Below, piece after piece: positions 62,929 to 64,000 of a DNA stretch of 64,000 nt. Position numbers and translations under genes: made by a program. Location of the stretch: positions 1 through 64,000 of the forward strand of contig VZRS01002425.1 of NCBI GenBank assembly GCA_013398055.1. The letters run 5' to 3'. This stretch comes from Ifrita kowaldi (taxonomy: Eukaryota; Chordata; Aves; Passeriformes; Cinclosomatidae). The notes beneath the pieces are model-generated. The model saw only the letters and a program-made list of their open reading frames with translations, made no database searches and was not told the origin of the DNA. Position 1 is the first letter of the stretch; the number at the start of each line of letters is the position of its first letter.

Positions 62929-63056
62929 AAATGGAAAAATTTCAGGGTTCGGAAGGCAAGAAGGAAGATGAAGAAAAGAAATATCTTGATGTTATCAGCA
63001 ACAAAAACATAAAGCTGTCAGAGAGAGTTCTGATCCCTGTCAAACAATATCCAAAG
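62929..63056 (+). CDS. KHDRBS2: KHDRBS2 (SLM-1) coding exon 2, internal exon
   Basis: This internal exon encodes 42 whole codons after two bases that finish a split codon from exon 1. The peptide contains EKFQGSEGKKEDEEKKYLD, then NKNIKLSERVLIPVKQYPK. This is the KHDRBS2 version of the segment between the QUA1 dimerisation region and the KH domain of STAR proteins. KHDRBS1 and KHDRBS3 differ at several of these positions. By comparison with the ~349-residue mammalian protein it covers roughly residues 32-73. The acceptor is a pyrimidine-rich tract ending TTTTTCAG at 62921-62928. The donor is AAG|GTACTG at 63056/63057, acceptable but not consensus. The upstream intron is phase 1 (a G from exon 1 plus AA here would give Glu) and the downstream intron is phase 0. 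The ATG at 62931 is an internal Met codon, not a start. The family binds U/A-rich RNA as dimers in the nucleus and regulates alternative splicing, mainly in neurons. The rest of the gene lies outside the window. Confidence 0.95.
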
Positions 63057-64000
63057 GTACTGTAAATCTAGTCTAACACATGTTTAATATTTATTAAAAT
63101 AATGATGAAAAACTTATACACTTAACCATTTTTATCGACTCATAATATGCAGGCTTTGTGATATTAGAAAAAAAAAAATAAATTAACCTCCTGTTTAAGT
63201 TTACCTGTTAGCTATTACATGTTTTAGCTTCTGTCTCAGGGCCTTTGAGAAAAGCAATTAAAGTGAATGAAATTTTTTTGCAGCTCAGGTAGGTTTTGTA
63301 GATGGTCCTTAAGCAGACTGCTGAGGTTTTTTCTCAGTTGCTTTTTTGTCACATATATCATCCTTTTATAAAATAAAATACCAGTTACCAAAGAAAAAAA
63401 TGTTTCAGTAACTCTGAAAAGCTTCCTCGTAGAAGAGCTGGGGGATTTTCTCTGGTGTCATAAGTTTTAAAAGATCAAGTGTCGGGATTACTGTAGGCTG
63501 TGACTGACAATGTTCATTACTGTTTATAAAAATCAAATGTCTTAGCACCTCAGACTTTATTAGTTCTCATTGCTACATACTCTGATGTAGAAAAAGGATT
63601 TTATTTCTTGCAAAATTCAGCTGCTTGTTGGAAGTTTCGGTTTTTATTTTTTATAAGAGAGTATTGATTTCTTTGGAACTTGGGTGTTTGGTTTTCTTGT
63701 ACAGTTTTTTATTTTACATAAACAGTTGTTCTAATAGTATTCATACCGAAATGATAAACATCTTCATTTGTCTCCAGAGTATTTTTTCATTGCTGATTTA
63801 TTATCACATGGTATTTGGTTCACCATTAGCCTTGATTACACACTGAGCTTTTTGCTTTATACTTTCATCACAGCAATAAATTACAATTGGTAAAAAGCTC
63901 ATCAAACAAAATGAAAGGTGTAAAAAAATTGAGATTCGGTGATTCCAGCTGACATTTACCTCCTGACTAGTGATTATAAAACTGAGATAATGTAATAATC
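63057..64000 (+). other. KHDRBS2: KHDRBS2 intron 2 (5' part)
   Basis: The intron starts at the donor GTACTG directly after exon 2 and runs off the window. It is AT-rich with an A-run near 63169-63180 and many T-rich tracts. The next expected peptide (the KH domain start, beginning FNFVGK) does not appear, so exon 3 is beyond the window. I see no gene, repeat family or RNA in it. Confidence 0.85.

Noticed and set aside
62931..62933. ATG in exon 2 as a translation start for KHDRBS2
   Set aside because: It lies two bases after a good acceptor, in the middle of the conserved N-terminal region. The real start is in exon 1 outside the window.

Overview
This is vertebrate nuclear DNA, and it most resembles a bird, probably a songbird. 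It is AT-rich, has almost no open frames of coding length, and carries CR1 LINE fragments of the avian type in both orientations. It also carries LTRs of an avian endogenous-retrovirus family that I recognise from songbird sequence. The songbird assignment is from memory of these repeats and is an inference. The diagnostic single-copy gene is KHDRBS2 (SLM-1, a STAR/Sam68-family RNA-binding protein). Its second coding exon is at 62929-63056 on the + strand, with clear splice signals. Nearly everything upstream (about 1-62928) is therefore the 3' part of KHDRBS2 intron 1. The first ~75 bases are a dense CpG patch, the likely downstream edge of the promoter/exon 1 island. From 63057 to the end is the start of intron 2.

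Layout. 1-76: CpG-island edge. 77-17088: ordinary AT-rich intron without a recognisable gene. 17089-18075: a + strand LTR (family A) split by a complete ~493 bp minus-strand solo LTR (family B). 18076-29300: intron with one old CR1 piece. 29821-30690: minus-strand ERV/LTR-like block. 30691-54907: intron with scattered CR1 pieces and a short family-A LTR end near 42.2 kb. 54908-55998: a complete family-A solo LTR (minus strand) with a near-perfect short target duplication. 56045-61362: a compact GC-richer cluster. It contains a 412-430 codon minus-strand open frame for a TOPORS-like RING protein (57762-59000/59054), a ~220 bp direct repeat on both sides of that gene, a decayed second piece of its repeat region (about 60170-60450), and three CR1 segments. 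61363-62928: plain intron leading to exon 2.

The most notable item is the antisense, intron-embedded TOPORS-like gene. It has a RING domain that has lost two of eight zinc ligands. It also has an arginine/serine-rich tail built from ~60-residue tandem units that alternate in length. A second decayed copy and a duplicated upstream segment lie nearby, which suggests a small, locally duplicating gene family inside the KHDRBS2 intron.

I saw no tRNA, rRNA or CRISPR array. Apart from exon 2 and the TOPORS-like frame, the open frames are compatible with chance or lie inside LTRs.
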